From positions 248,001-312,000 of the forward strand of contig CAWHJN010000003.1 of the NCBI GenBank assembly GCA_963829705.1: a stretch of 64,000 nucleotides of DNA, read 5' to 3'. This DNA comes from CAWHJN01 sp963829705. GTDB lineage: Bacteria; Bacteroidota; Rhodothermia; Rhodothermales; BA12. Position numbers and translations under genes: made by a program. Of this stretch, positions 40,601 through 52,610 are shown one piece after another; positions within the stretch are counted from its first letter, which is position 1, and each line of letters opens with the position of its first letter. The notes under the pieces were generated by a model. The model worked only from the letters and a program-made list of their open reading frames with translations, had not been told where the DNA came from and made no database searches.

Positions 40601-40940
40601 CGACGATGTCCTGAAGCACCTGCCCTTCGCTCAACTCGAAGTTCAGCTCACGGGTGTAACCCGAGTTGATTTCCACGCCCTCGTACGTCTGAGGGGTGAA
40701 GCCCACAAAAGAAGCCTGAATGTCGTACCGACCGACGGGGATACCCAGCAGGGTGTAATTCCCGTCGATGTCCGTGGCAGTACCGATCTGGGTACCCTGA
40801 ATGATGACGTTTGCGCCTGGCAGCCCTTCGCCTGTAGCAGCATCTGTGACGCGTCCGGTAAGTTTACCGGAGCTTTGCGCCCATGCAGCGACAGGCATCA
40901 AAAGCGCCAAGAGTACCACTGTACTCCATTTGCGATACAT
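37638..40940 (-). CDS. TonB-dependent outer-membrane receptor
   Basis: An 1100-residue outer-membrane receptor. The signal peptide (STVVLLALLMPVAAWAQ) leads to a CarboxypepD_reg-like domain (GRVTDAATGEGLPGANVII ... DIDGNYTLLGIPVGRYDI ... FVGFTPQTYE). The plug has VRGVANVAALQSGVV, TLNVRGGRGEEVIYYVDGVKV and AGVISVTTKSGA. The barrel follows, ending in a typical aromatic C terminus (TRVGFRLNF). This class is usually encoded with a secreted partner in Bacteroidota. The ATG is preceded by the strongest Shine-Dalgarno sequence in the window and by a good promoter 294 bases upstream. Its ligand is unknown. Confidence 0.9.
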   Translation of the reverse strand: MYRKWSTVVLLALLMPVAAWAQSSGKLTGRVTDAATGEGLPGANVIIQGTQIGTATDIDGNYTLLGIPVGRYDIQASFVGFTPQTYEGVEINSGYTRELNFELSEGQVLQDIVVEYQRPLIQKDALGAPRVVTGEEIQNLPVRGVANVAALQSGVVNNEGSGTLNVRGGRGEEVIYYVDGVKVVGSLGVSQSAIEEQEMLIGGLPARYGDAMAGVISVTTKSGATRFFGSLEGLTSRGLDSYGYSSGQITLGGPIVGSRVGFFVAAQYENQDDSNPKAIKAPQLRDGLLDQARQSPQKISVFDADGNAVYRDLPGDLAPGASIQGLLQPGDQLRGFTNLPETLTEDDFVFSNAKPNAGLSGVNLSGKLNISPVRPIRVLVGGQYVTRDFTSYSTAASIFNPENFTQNDQITGRGYLTWTHNLSNTTFYQVQFDYSDFRAWSYNPEFSRDVEDVLLYRDIDDPSNAVAARYKLPRLKLQDGTLVPLSGSGTATNPVVDTVVVRQYSDGILPSGTAVASQFALPGSTPGGYGKSRTQQLRFSANATTQLGVHQLEFGGEYEQRTYRAFSISGASLAQLYDDGSPETTEFPAVKNYADLPFARMRTLASWRGYNFLGTEEVDDEDITGFSDRSNPNIAPFEPIYYAGYISDKIEYRDLVVQLGARMDVYDSNQRVLKDPYSLLPIERAGTAGKATDLIGADYAVYYNGNDIVGYRDTGGNFYDTNGQQVGPGEVANRGKVRLQDGKSTGILYEEVFEDFKPSVTFQPRIGVTFPVTDRALFFAHYDVLAQRPTSNQFATLDNYQFRLEGAGSLGNPNLKPQKTTEYELGFRQRLGENAALQLSGFYRQIDDLIQLRAFKNVFPNNYSTYQNVDFGTVKGVELEFDLRRTNNVQLNANYTLSFAEGTGSDAGTTGNIFWLREANPFVPNFLSPLDFDRRHTANILVDYRLGEEEGPELFGAKLFENFGVNMIATFKSGQPYSRILAPYPRHASVRLTGLQGEINGQNLPASTLVNLKIDRRFKFNQNTTMTAFVEIENLLDSDNVVSVYQATGEANNDGYLDTDDGLSEFPVGTIGRSYYQYRIDYPYNYGIPRTTRVGFRLNF

Positions 40941-40953
40941 GATGACCTCCTTT
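40941..40953 (-). promoter_or_regulatory. perfect ribosome-binding site of the TonB receptor gene
   Basis: On the reverse strand AAAGGAGGT (40945-40953) stands four bases before the ATG at 40940, fully complementary to the 16S rRNA 3' end. Most other genes of the window lack any such site, so this gene is probably translated at a high level. Confidence 0.75.
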
Positions 40954-41329
40954 GGTGATGTGATGGAAACGTGGGAGAGCGCTGCGTACTTAGCCCGCGC
41001 AGGAGACTCTCGTTGGGGAAGATGGGCCTTACGTTCGTCCTACCAGACCCTTACCTGATCCTACCGGCGATGGGGACGCCGGACACTCGCAATACACGGC
41101 ACCGTACCGAGCGCCCGCTGCCTGTACGAAAGGCGGGCACGTAGAGTGGGGCAGGGTGCGGGCGAGCGTGTGTAGCAAAGAGCAGCGTAGAGGGGGGTGT
41201 GACGATAGCGACACGATCTTTGTCTTGCTGAGACGAATATAGTCCCTTGGCCAAAAAATTGTCAAGGCACTGTTAAAGGCCCTCTTCCTGTTACCCCTGT
41301 GCCCCTTCTATCTTAAACAACTTCCTGCT
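40954..41329. other. non-coding gap between the TonB-receptor operon and the hydrolase gene
   Basis: Divergent intergenic region of about 390 bases including the adjacent ribosome site. I see no gene. It contains the reverse-strand promoter at 41234-41265 and a leader of roughly 290 bases for the TonB receptor gene. I found no recognisable riboswitch class in that leader, although its length leaves room for regulation. No clear promoter for the rightward hydrolase gene stands out. Confidence 0.6.
41234..41265 (-). promoter_or_regulatory. promoter of the TonB receptor operon
   Basis: On the reverse strand TTGACA (41260-41265), then TATATT (41236-41241) after 18 bases, extended to TATATTCG (41234-41241). 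It satisfies both the general sigma-70 consensus and the Bacteroidota pattern (TTG, 21 bases, TAnnTTnG). Transcription would run leftward with a leader of about 290 bases. Confidence 0.6.
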
Positions 41330-42121
41330 TTGGACGATAACTCCCTCTTTTTCAACGCCTACGGCGAAGGTCCCGGTGCACTCGTCATCCTCCACGGGTT
41401 CCTTGGATCGAGTGCCAACTGGCACACGCTTGCGCGCACAATCTTCGCAAAAGACCGACGCGTACTGACCTTTGACGCCCGAAATCACGGGCGTTCGTTC
41501 CACGACGACGGCTTCTCCTACCCGCTCATGGCGGATGACGTCGTGCGCGCGCTGGACCATGAAGGCATCGAACGGGCCACCTTCCTCGGCCACTCGATGG
41601 GTGGCAAAACGGCAATGCACCTCGCGCTCGAACACCCCGACCGCACCGACGCGCTCGTGGTGGTGGACATGGCCCCGCGCGCCTATCCCCCGCACCACCA
41701 CACGATCCTCGACGCGCTGAACCGTGTCGATCTCAGTCTGGTGACATCGCGCCAGGAAGCCGAGGCGGCGCTCGAAGCCGGCGTACCCGACCAAGGCGTG
41801 CGGCAGTTTCTGCTCAAGAACCTCGTCGCGCAGCCTGGCGGCGGCTACCGCTGGGCCATCAACCTGCCTGTGCTCACGGCACGCTACGCCGAGGTCACAC
41901 GGGCTGTGGAGAGCGACCGGACGTACGACGGCCCCGTACTCTTCGTGCGCGGCGAGCGGTCGACGTACATCCGAGATGCAGACGTTCCGGGTATCGAGAA
42001 GCTGTTCCCCGCAGCGCAGGTCGTCACCATTCCCGGCGCGGGCCACTGGGTTCACGCCGAGGCCCCACAGGCCCTCGCCGGTGCCGTCGTAGCGTTTATG
42101 GACGCGAACGTCGGCGCTTGA
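41330..42121 (+). CDS. alpha/beta hydrolase (YbfF-like esterase)
   Basis: A 263-residue cytoplasmic hydrolase. The order of motifs is standard: LVILHGFLGSSANWHTLA (oxyanion loop), VLTFDARNHGRS, the nucleophile elbow GHSMGG with Ser, a lid region, an acidic residue near VLFVRGERSTYI, and the catalytic histidine in PGAGHWVHAEAPQAL. The arrangement FDARNHGRS-H is that of YbfF-type esterases and their human homologue ABHD11. The substrate is unknown. It starts with TTG at 41330 because no ATG precedes the conserved block. It ends four bases before the convergent ABC permease stop. Confidence 0.88.
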   Translation: MDDNSLFFNAYGEGPGALVILHGFLGSSANWHTLARTIFAKDRRVLTFDARNHGRSFHDDGFSYPLMADDVVRALDHEGIERATFLGHSMGGKTAMHLALEHPDRTDALVVVDMAPRAYPPHHHTILDALNRVDLSLVTSRQEAEAALEAGVPDQGVRQFLLKNLVAQPGGGYRWAINLPVLTARYAEVTRAVESDRTYDGPVLFVRGERSTYIRDADVPGIEKLFPAAQVVTIPGAGHWVHAEAPQALAGAVVAFMDANVGA

Positions 42122-42124
42122 GCG

Positions 42125-43474
42125 TCAGGCGCTCCGCAGCGCTTCCACGGGTTCGAGGCGGGCTGCGCGGCGCGCAGGCACCAGCCCGGCCAGGAGACTC
42201 ACCACGAGCGCCACCAGCAGCACGCCCGCGACCATCGACGCGCTCACGGCGAACACACGAACGTCGGGCAGGTCGCGGGTGGCGAGGTAGGCGCTCACAC
42301 CTGCCTGGATGAGCAGCATCAACGCCAGGCCCGCCAGCACGCCTGCCGCGCCGCCGAGCAGCCCGAGTGCGCCGCCCTCGACCACAAACAAGCGCTGCAC
42401 GTCGCGCTCGTCGCCACCAACGGCCTTCATCACCCCGATCTCGCGGCGGCGCTCCATGACGTTCATCATCATCGTGTTGGCGATGCCGATGGTGGCCACG
42501 AGCAGCGCGATGATGCCGATGATGCCGAGTGCGAGGTCGACGATGGTGAAGATGCGTTCGAGCTGGGAGAACTGATCGCGGAAGCTGTCGGCGTGGACGC
42601 CCATACTTTCGATGGCGTTGCGGACGGAGGCGTGCGCGTCGGCGTCGGCGAGTTGGATGCGCGCGGCGGCGTAGCCGCTCGTGCCGGAGCGCCGGAGGAG
42701 GAGGTCGATGGTGGAGAAGAAGGTCACCTTTTGCAGGCGGCGCGCCACGTCGAGGGGCAGCAGCATCCGAAAGAAGGCCGACACGGGCTGGCCGTCCTCG
42801 GGCAGCAATCCCGCCACGCGGAGGCGGTAGCGGTGCTCGCGCAGCGGCACGGAGCCCAGCCCCATCGACATCGCCTGCACGGACGCCTGCATGGCGCGCA
42901 CGTCGAGTGAGGCGGTGACGAGCGTGACAGTGTCGCCGACGATGCTTTCGGGCGGGTCGAAGCCCAGCCGTGCCGCCATCGTCGGGGCAATCAGGAGAGC
43001 AGAATCCCGCGCCGTCTCGAAAAACTGCCCCGTCGTGGGCTGGTAGGCGGACAGGCGCGCGAAGTCCATCGGGATGGCCTCGGCGTTGCCGACGACCTCG
43101 CGCGTATTCGCTTCGAGCTTGGCGGGAAAGACGACCTCGGGGTACGCGGCCAGCACACCGTCGAGGGCGGCAATGACGCGCAGCAAACTGTCGGTGACAG
43201 GCACCTCGGGCAGCGTGTCGGGCGCGGCAAGGTCGCGGTAGGCAAAATCTCCGAGCGCCCCGAAGGGGTTGGGCTGCGACGTCACGCGGAGCGTGTTGTA
43301 GAGGTCGAGCGCCTCGAACTCGCCCCGCGCGTTCTGCTGCAACCCCGCGCCATAGGCCAGCAGCGTCAGCAGGGCGGCCACGCCCACGGCCACGCCCGTG
43401 CCCGTCAGCAGCGAGCGCGAGGCGTTGCGCCGCAGATTGCCCAGCGCCAGCCGGACGAGGTCGGAAAAACGCAT
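42125..43474 (-). CDS. ABC-transporter permease (MacB/LolCE-type)
   Basis: A 449-residue protein with one N-terminal helix (SLLTGTGVAVGVAALLTLLAYG), a large periplasmic domain, and three C-terminal helices forming an FtsX-type permease domain: VDLALGIIGIIALLVATIGIANTMMM, then NVMERRREIGVMKAVGGDERDV and the end AARLEPVEALRSA, the usual tail of the family. MacB-like permeases with a LolD-like ATPase move lipoproteins, peptides or drugs using a periplasmic conformational change. Its ATPase is encoded 84 bases upstream on the same strand. No membrane-fusion protein is next to it. Confidence 0.9.
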   Translation of the reverse strand: MRFSDLVRLALGNLRRNASRSLLTGTGVAVGVAALLTLLAYGAGLQQNARGEFEALDLYNTLRVTSQPNPFGALGDFAYRDLAAPDTLPEVPVTDSLLRVIAALDGVLAAYPEVVFPAKLEANTREVVGNAEAIPMDFARLSAYQPTTGQFFETARDSALLIAPTMAARLGFDPPESIVGDTVTLVTASLDVRAMQASVQAMSMGLGSVPLREHRYRLRVAGLLPEDGQPVSAFFRMLLPLDVARRLQKVTFFSTIDLLLRRSGTSGYAAARIQLADADAHASVRNAIESMGVHADSFRDQFSQLERIFTIVDLALGIIGIIALLVATIGIANTMMMNVMERRREIGVMKAVGGDERDVQRLFVVEGGALGLLGGAAGVLAGLALMLLIQAGVSAYLATRDLPDVRVFAVSASMVAGVLLVALVVSLLAGLVPARRAARLEPVEALRSA

Positions 43475-43558
43475 GGGGTACGTGGCAGGATAGAAAAGGG
43501 AGAGTGGAAGATGGAAGCCAGGCCTGATCTGAACGGCTGACGTCAGCTCGCCAGAACA

Positions 43559-44230
<672 letters not shown>

Positions 44231-44352
44231 CGAACCGCGTGACGGGGTGAGAACAGCCTTTGTCGTACGGGAGAGGGCCACGCGGCGATAGGTTTCAAAG
44301 CGCTCCAAGACGCGCGGCACCGCGCGCTGATCCACCCCAGACCTTGAACTTC

Positions 44353-45048
44353 ATGCGTAGCCTCCTCCTGCTTTTTCTCCCCGTCGCCACCTTTTTCGGC
44401 GGCTGCGTGCCCTACGGCGTCGGCACCACGGCCCGCCCGGCCCCCCGCAACGAGGTCGCCGTCTCGTCGCTCATCTCGTTCGTCCCCGGCCTCGAATACG
44501 ACGACACCTACGCCGAAAACGCCGACTCCGATGACGGATACCACAAATCGTCTCCTTCCGGCGCGGGCCGATACCCGCTCTTCGACACCGAGGTACGCTA
44601 TGGCCTCGACGAGCGGTCGGATTTCGGCGTGCGCGTGACGAGCCTCAGCGGCATCGTGGCCACGTACAAACGCCTGCTCGCGGGCGGCGAGGCCCCGGCG
44701 CAACCTGCGCTGGCCGTCGTGGGCGGGGCAGGTTTCGTCAATCTCGGCAACCACCTGCACGGCGAAGTCACGCTCGTCGCCTCGGGAAGCGAAGCGGGCA
44801 TGGTGACGCCCTATGGGGGCCTCCGCGCGATGCACGACCTCGCGCTTTCGACCGGGTTTCCGCGCGACACGCCCACTCTGGGCGCGTTCGCAGGGGTCCG
44901 GCTGGGAACGCTGGATCTGGGCGTGAGCCCAGAAATCGGGGTGTTCTACGACGAGAGTGCACTTGGCCTGCGCTCGTCGAGTGTGATCGTCGTGCCCACC
45001 ATCGCGGTCCATGGGCGCGACCTCCTCCGCACGCTGTTCGGCAGATAA
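44353..45048 (+). CDS. lipoprotein of unknown function, beta-barrel-like
   Basis: A 231-residue predicted lipoprotein: the signal peptide LLLLFLPVATFFGGC has a lipobox with Cys18. The mature part is rich in short amphipathic strands (FDTEVRYGLDERSDFGVRVTSL, LAVVGGAGFVNLG, GAFAGVRLGTLDLGVSPEIGVFY), which looks like a small outer-membrane barrel or barrel-like fold with a lipid anchor. I recognise no family. First of four rightward envelope genes (44353-47824). The ATG at 44353 follows a 122-base gap to the divergent ABC ATPase. Confidence 0.7.
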   Translation: MRSLLLLFLPVATFFGGCVPYGVGTTARPAPRNEVAVSSLISFVPGLEYDDTYAENADSDDGYHKSSPSGAGRYPLFDTEVRYGLDERSDFGVRVTSLSGIVATYKRLLAGGEAPAQPALAVVGGAGFVNLGNHLHGEVTLVASGSEAGMVTPYGGLRAMHDLALSTGFPRDTPTLGAFAGVRLGTLDLGVSPEIGVFYDESALGLRSSSVIVVPTIAVHGRDLLRTLFGR

Positions 45049-45173
45049 CGGCGGACGCGCCACGCCTCTTGCGGTTTGCACGGGGTTCGGGGATATTGGA
45101 GCACGCTTCCTGTTTTTCGCGCCGCCTGTTTTATAGTTGATGCGGTCACCACGGCGAAGGATGCGCTCACCGG

Positions 45174-46352
45174 ATGATTTACGCGTCAGCGGGTGCAACC
45201 ATGCTGGGTACCCTTCCCCACGCACTCCAGAAATTCTTCGGCTTCGTCGGGGCTTCGCTGACGGGTATCACTGCCCTCTTCACCGCGATGGGCTTCCTCG
45301 CGGAGCGCGCTCGCCTGACGATGCTCGGTCTGCCCGCCACGGCCTTCGACCTGCAACAGTACCTCGAAACGGGTGCGCGGATGTTCGCCTTCCTGCCGAT
45401 CTACCTCGGCACCGCGCTGCTGCTGACGATCTCCGACCTCCTCGGCCTCGGTCTGGAAAGCGTCGTCGCCACACCCGAAGCGGCCCGATCTGCCGTCGAA
45501 CCCGCGTTTGCTCCGCCGCTGCCGCCCAACGCACAGACAGGTGCCGTCGCCGAGACGCTGCACGTCGGGACGAGTCGCGGATTGGACGGGAGCACGGCCA
45601 CGTGGCTCGTCGTGCTCCTGACACTGTCGGCGGCGATGGCGCTGCTGTGGAAGTACCGGGCGCAGTGGCAACCGTCCGGCGGGCTCCGTCTTCGCAAACG
45701 TGCAGCCGTGGCGCGGACGGCTATCGGCGCATTTGCCCGTCGGCATCGGACGCTGTTGCTGCTCTTCTTTCTGCTCGTGCAGTTTGGCGGCGCGTGCCAG
45801 CAGGCCCGAACGATCCGCGTCCACGATCTTTTGTTTGAAGCAGCGCCCGCCTATTCGACTCAAACGCCTACCCCTCTCCTGTTTATCGGCACCGATACGC
45901 TGGAGCGGTGGGTGCGCGGAGGCCACTACGAGCCGTCCGTTCAGTACCTCGGCGCGCTGTTTCTGCTCACCCTGCTGACGGCGTGGGGACTCTACCGGGT
46001 GTTCAGAGTCTTCGACCGGAGCACGACGGGCACGTGGGAGCGCGCCTGGATGGTGGCGAGCCTGCTCCTGCTGGTGTCGCAGGTCACGCTGCTGCCCATC
46101 AACTACGGCATCCTGCTGTCGTCTAACCGCTTTCCGAGCGTCTGTGTGGACTACGGTGCGCGCTCGTCAGAGGCCGTGCTCCCACCCGACGAACGCATCG
46201 CACTCGTCCACGAAACCGACAACGGGTACTACCTCTACGCCCCACCGCAGCGCCGGATGTGGTACGTGCAGCGCGCGAGCGTCGAGGCCCTCCGCTATTT
46301 CGGGATGACAGACGTGCTGGCTGCTGCTCCCCTCCCTCAACCCTGCCGCTGA
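45174..46352 (+). CDS. multi-pass membrane protein of unknown function
   Basis: A 392-residue protein with about six predicted membrane segments (FVGASLTGITALFTAMGFL, MFAFLPIYLGTALLLTISDLL, WLVVLLTLSAAMALLW, TLLLLFFLLVQFGGAC, LGALFLLTLLTAWGLY, WMVASLLLLVSQVTLL) and an extracytoplasmic loop with TIRVHDLLFEAAPAYST. The C-terminal 70 residues appear soluble. I recognise no family. The start at 45174 is the first ATG; MLGTLPH at 45201 is an alternative. It ends one base before the FecR-domain gene begins, so the two are cotranscribed. An AT-rich stretch with TATAGTTG about 45 bases upstream may be its promoter. Confidence 0.7.
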   Translation: MIYASAGATMLGTLPHALQKFFGFVGASLTGITALFTAMGFLAERARLTMLGLPATAFDLQQYLETGARMFAFLPIYLGTALLLTISDLLGLGLESVVATPEAARSAVEPAFAPPLPPNAQTGAVAETLHVGTSRGLDGSTATWLVVLLTLSAAMALLWKYRAQWQPSGGLRLRKRAAVARTAIGAFARRHRTLLLLFFLLVQFGGACQQARTIRVHDLLFEAAPAYSTQTPTPLLFIGTDTLERWVRGGHYEPSVQYLGALFLLTLLTAWGLYRVFRVFDRSTTGTWERAWMVASLLLLVSQVTLLPINYGILLSSNRFPSVCVDYGARSSEAVLPPDERIALVHETDNGYYLYAPPQRRMWYVQRASVEALRYFGMTDVLAAAPLPQPCR

Positions 46353-46353
46353 G

Positions 46354-47137
46354 ATGAACCAGACGCTGCGCGTGCTCCTCGTTTCCACCGCGCTGTTCAT
46401 CGGGGGCGTGGCCTCGGCGGCTCGTGCCCAGACGCCTGTGGGCGAGATCGCCCGTATCGCCGAGCAGCCGCGCAAGCCCATCGACCAGACCACCCGCGCG
46501 CAACTCTGGCGGGCGCGCGGGCAGCCCATCCACAAAAACGCCGTCCTCGTCGAGGACGACCGGCTGGAGTTGAAGGGGCCAGTGTGGATCGACCTGCACG
46601 TGCAGCGTGCCGACCTCGAAGCCCGCGTAGTGCTCGCGGCACTCGAAGAACCCGGCGTCTACCGCATCGAGGCATCCTCGGTTACGCGCCTGGGCGGACT
46701 GCGCCTCGCCGTCGAGCGCGGGTCGATGCTCATCGAGCTGCTGCACGGCGAACTCGAAGCCCTCGCCGCCGACGTATCCATGATCGTCCACGGCACGACG
46801 GTGCTCCTTGAAGCCGACTCTACCGGCGCGTACTGTTTTCTGCGCGAGGGGCACGTCAGCTTTCCCGCTCTACGAATCGGGTACGCGGGTGAAAACCAGC
46901 TCTGGCGGCTCGAAAACGGCCAGCGCCCTCGAATCCTCTCCCTCGACTCGGCGGAGATGGAAAGCTGGCGGGCGCGCACCCGCGCCACCGAACTCGCCGT
47001 GCGGCCCCTGCCCGATCTGGAAAAAGCCTGCCTTCTGGCTCGGCGCTGCCGCCGTGGCAGGCGCGGCCACCTACCTGCTCTGGCCCGACGGCGGCGGCAG
47101 CGTGCGCGGCACGGTCGTGCTCCCCATCCCCAACTAG
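46354..47137 (+). pseudogene. FecR-domain envelope protein, frameshifted near the 3' end
   Basis: A protein of about 260 residues if repaired. The signal peptide (VLLVSTALFIGGVASAARAQ) precedes a FecR-like domain: WRARGQPIHKNAVLVEDDRLELKG, VVLAALEEPGVYRIEASS, GGLRLAVERGSMLIELLHGE and DVSMIVHGTTVLLEADST. At 47021-47025 a run of five A breaks the frame; with one A removed the protein continues as LEKPAFWLGAAAVAGAATYLLW, a C-terminal membrane helix, and ends at PIPN (47137). Unlike classic FecR it is not beside an ECF sigma factor or a FecA receptor and lacks the N-terminal cytoplasmic part, so a structural or adhesion role is likelier. Confidence 0.7.
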
Positions 47138-47149
47138 ACGAGGTCGGCC

Positions 47150-47824
47150 ATGACGAGAACACTTGCGCGAATCCTGCTCGGCGGTGTGCTGCTGCTGGCG
47201 GGTTGCGACGGTCAGTCGCCCGAGCGGAGCATGGCGCAGGTGCTGATCGACGTGCGCCCCCTGTTCCGCGCCTCCGACGTAGAAGCGGCCGCCGTGTGCG
47301 CCTCGGTCGCCCGCGAGGTGGTGGTGCGGGTCAAGGACAGCGGCGGCGAAACCCGAACCTACCGGCAGCCGCTGACGCTGGAAGAGACGAGCCTCCGCGT
47401 GGACGTGGAGGCGGCTCCGGGCGAGGCACACTTCGACGCCGAGGTGGTGAGCACCAACGAAACGCTCCTGTATTCGGGCGAGGCCACGGCCGATGTCTAC
47501 GATGGTTTTTTGGTGACGGTGCCGCTCGCCAAGCGCGCGCCGGTGCTGCAGGTGTGCCCCGCCTCCGTGCTCCTCGGCGTCAACAGCGCGTCGGGCGAGT
47601 TCGTCGTCGGCAACCGGGGCGTGGGCGTGCTGCGGTGGCAGGCGCTGCCGCCCGCCACGCCATGCGGTCAGAGGGCCTGCCTCGCCTTCGACGCCTCCTC
47701 GGGCTCGCTCGCGGGAGGCACTTCGGTGCGCGTGTTCGTCGTCGCGGAGCCCCTGTTCAACGCAGGTGTCGCCGAGATTCGCTCGCCTGAAGGCTCCGTG
47801 TTCATCGATGTGCGCCGCCAGTAG
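47150..47824 (+). CDS. lipoprotein with C-terminal BACON-like domain
   Basis: A 224-residue predicted lipoprotein (LLGGVLLLAGC, Cys20). The middle section (VVVRVKDSGGETRTYRQPL, EETSLRVDVEAAPGEAHFDA) looks like an Ig-like sandwich. Residues about 128-224 match the BACON pattern: CPASVLLGVNSASGEFVVGNRG-V-VLRW, then LAFDASSGSLAGGTSVRVFVVAE. BACON domains are carbohydrate- or mucin-associated modules of Bacteroidota. No enzyme domain is attached. It starts 13 bases after the FecR-domain gene and closes the envelope cluster. Confidence 0.72.
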   Translation: MTRTLARILLGGVLLLAGCDGQSPERSMAQVLIDVRPLFRASDVEAAAVCASVAREVVVRVKDSGGETRTYRQPLTLEETSLRVDVEAAPGEAHFDAEVVSTNETLLYSGEATADVYDGFLVTVPLAKRAPVLQVCPASVLLGVNSASGEFVVGNRGVGVLRWQALPPATPCGQRACLAFDASSGSLAGGTSVRVFVVAEPLFNAGVAEIRSPEGSVFIDVRRQ

Positions 47825-47900
47825 GATGCGGCTTGGCGGTTTCGGTCGTGGGCACCGAGGAAAGCGGCGGGCGTACGGGCAACCCGTTTACCCCGTACCG

Positions 47901-51608
<3,708 letters not shown>

Positions 51609-51671
51609 GGGGAGGTCATTGGTTCAAACGACGAATGGCTCATGACACATGAGTGCCGACGAAGCCTCCCG

Positions 51672-51704
51672 TTTAAGCATAGCCTCCGCCGGTCGATACC
51701 TTTG
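51672..51704 (+). promoter_or_regulatory. promoter-like site before the small membrane protein gene
   Basis: TTTA (51672-51675), 21 bases, then TACCTTTG (51697-51704), an exact Bacteroidota -7 box (TAnnTTTG). The following bases GAGG are shared with the site at 52611. It would start transcription about 15 bases before the ATG at 51725. Confidence 0.5.
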
Positions 51705-51724
51705 AGGATCTACCCACGGCACCC

Positions 51725-51934
51725 ATGCACCGCCTGCTCGACCACGCCGATTTCGTCCTCGTCGCCTCGGCTTTCTTGGCGATCTTCACCGCGTCGGTCG
51801 TCGCCGCCTCGCTGGGCATCGACTCGCGCGGCGTGGCATTTTACACGCTCGTGGCCGTCGGGGTCGTGCATGGCGGGCTCCACCTGCTCGTGCAGCGGCT
51901 GCGCCGGGACGCGACCGGGCGGCCCACCGAATGA
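51725..51934 (+). CDS. small membrane protein, unknown
   Basis: A 69-residue protein with two hydrophobic segments (FVLVASAFLAIFTASVVAASLG and GVAFYTLVAVGVVHGGLHLLV) and a basic end (QRLRRDATGRP), so both termini would be cytoplasmic. I recognise no family. Support for it being real comes from the promoter-like site placed just upstream, an ATG start and a hairpin terminator immediately after the stop. It stands alone between metH and the convergent lipoprotein gene. Confidence 0.6.
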   Translation: MHRLLDHADFVLVASAFLAIFTASVVAASLGIDSRGVAFYTLVAVGVVHGGLHLLVQRLRRDATGRPTE

Positions 51935-51968
51935 AAAAAGGGTCGGACGCCCGCTGGCATCCGACCCT
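51934..51968 (-). terminator. intrinsic terminator between convergent small genes
   Basis: AGGGTCGGA (51939-51947) pairs with 51960-51968 around 12 bases. On the reverse strand six T (51934-51939) follow, so it terminates the lipoprotein gene ending at 51989. It may also stop the rightward small gene, though no T-run exists in that direction. Confidence 0.75.
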
Positions 51969-51988
51969 CTGAACCTGATCGCAGGCCG

Positions 51989-52474
51989 TTACATGGTGGG
52001 CTGGCGCTGCACCGTCACCTTCAGGTCGCCCTCGTACTGCGTGCCGAGGATGAGGTTGAAGGGCGCGGCAGGCGTGGTGAAACGCACCTGATTGTTGGGC
52101 AGGATCTCGTAGTCGAACGACACGCTCGTCGTGGCCGTCGTGCCCGGAATGGGGATGCCCCGAATGGTGAACGTCTTGGCCGACTGGTTGACCGAGTACC
52201 CACCGGCGAGGGCCACGTCGGTTTTTCCTGCGGCTTCGGCGAGCGCGTTGTAGTCGATATTGAGGCTGTACGTCTCGTCAGCGCGGACGACTACGGTGAA
52301 GGCGTTGACGATCTGGGCAAACGTCGCCGTCTGATCGCCCGCATCGTCTTCGATCTTGACGGCCATGTGGTTGCCGATGAGTGCGTCGAGGTCGGACGCT
52401 TCGTCGTCGTTGGAGTCGCAGGCGGCAAATACCAGCAGCGCGAGCAGCGGAAGGAGGAGCAAACGAGTTTTCAT
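51989..52474 (-). CDS. small lipoprotein of unknown function
   Basis: A 161-residue predicted lipoprotein: MKTRLLLLPLLALLVFAAC with Cys19, followed by an Asp/Glu-rich linker (DSNDDEASDLD), which in Bacteroidota can favour surface display. The mature part is beta-rich (TFAQIVNAFTVVVRADETYSLNI, SVSFDYEILPNNQVRFTT), resembling a lipocalin-like or META-like small sandwich, but I cannot name a family. It has its own terminator. Upstream it is divergent from bioY with 170 bases between the starts. Confidence 0.7.
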   Translation of the reverse strand: MKTRLLLLPLLALLVFAACDSNDDEASDLDALIGNHMAVKIEDDAGDQTATFAQIVNAFTVVVRADETYSLNIDYNALAEAAGKTDVALAGGYSVNQSAKTFTIRGIPIPGTTATTSVSFDYEILPNNQVRFTTPAAPFNLILGTQYEGDLKVTVQRQPTM

Positions 52475-52610
52475 GGGACGTATGGTGTCTGTGGGTTGGG
52501 AACGAACGTGCGCCTAACGTCGCCAGGGAAACAGGGTTGCCAGGCGCGCGGGCTCCGATAACGTTGCGTGAAAGGACTTTCGGGTTGCTGCGTGCGGTTT
52601 CGGGATGTAG

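Noticed and set aside
47825..47900. Possible SAM/SAH or cobalamin riboswitch upstream of metH
   Set aside because: The gap is only 76 bases. I could not find the conserved core of any known class; a GGCACCGAGG stretch is not enough.
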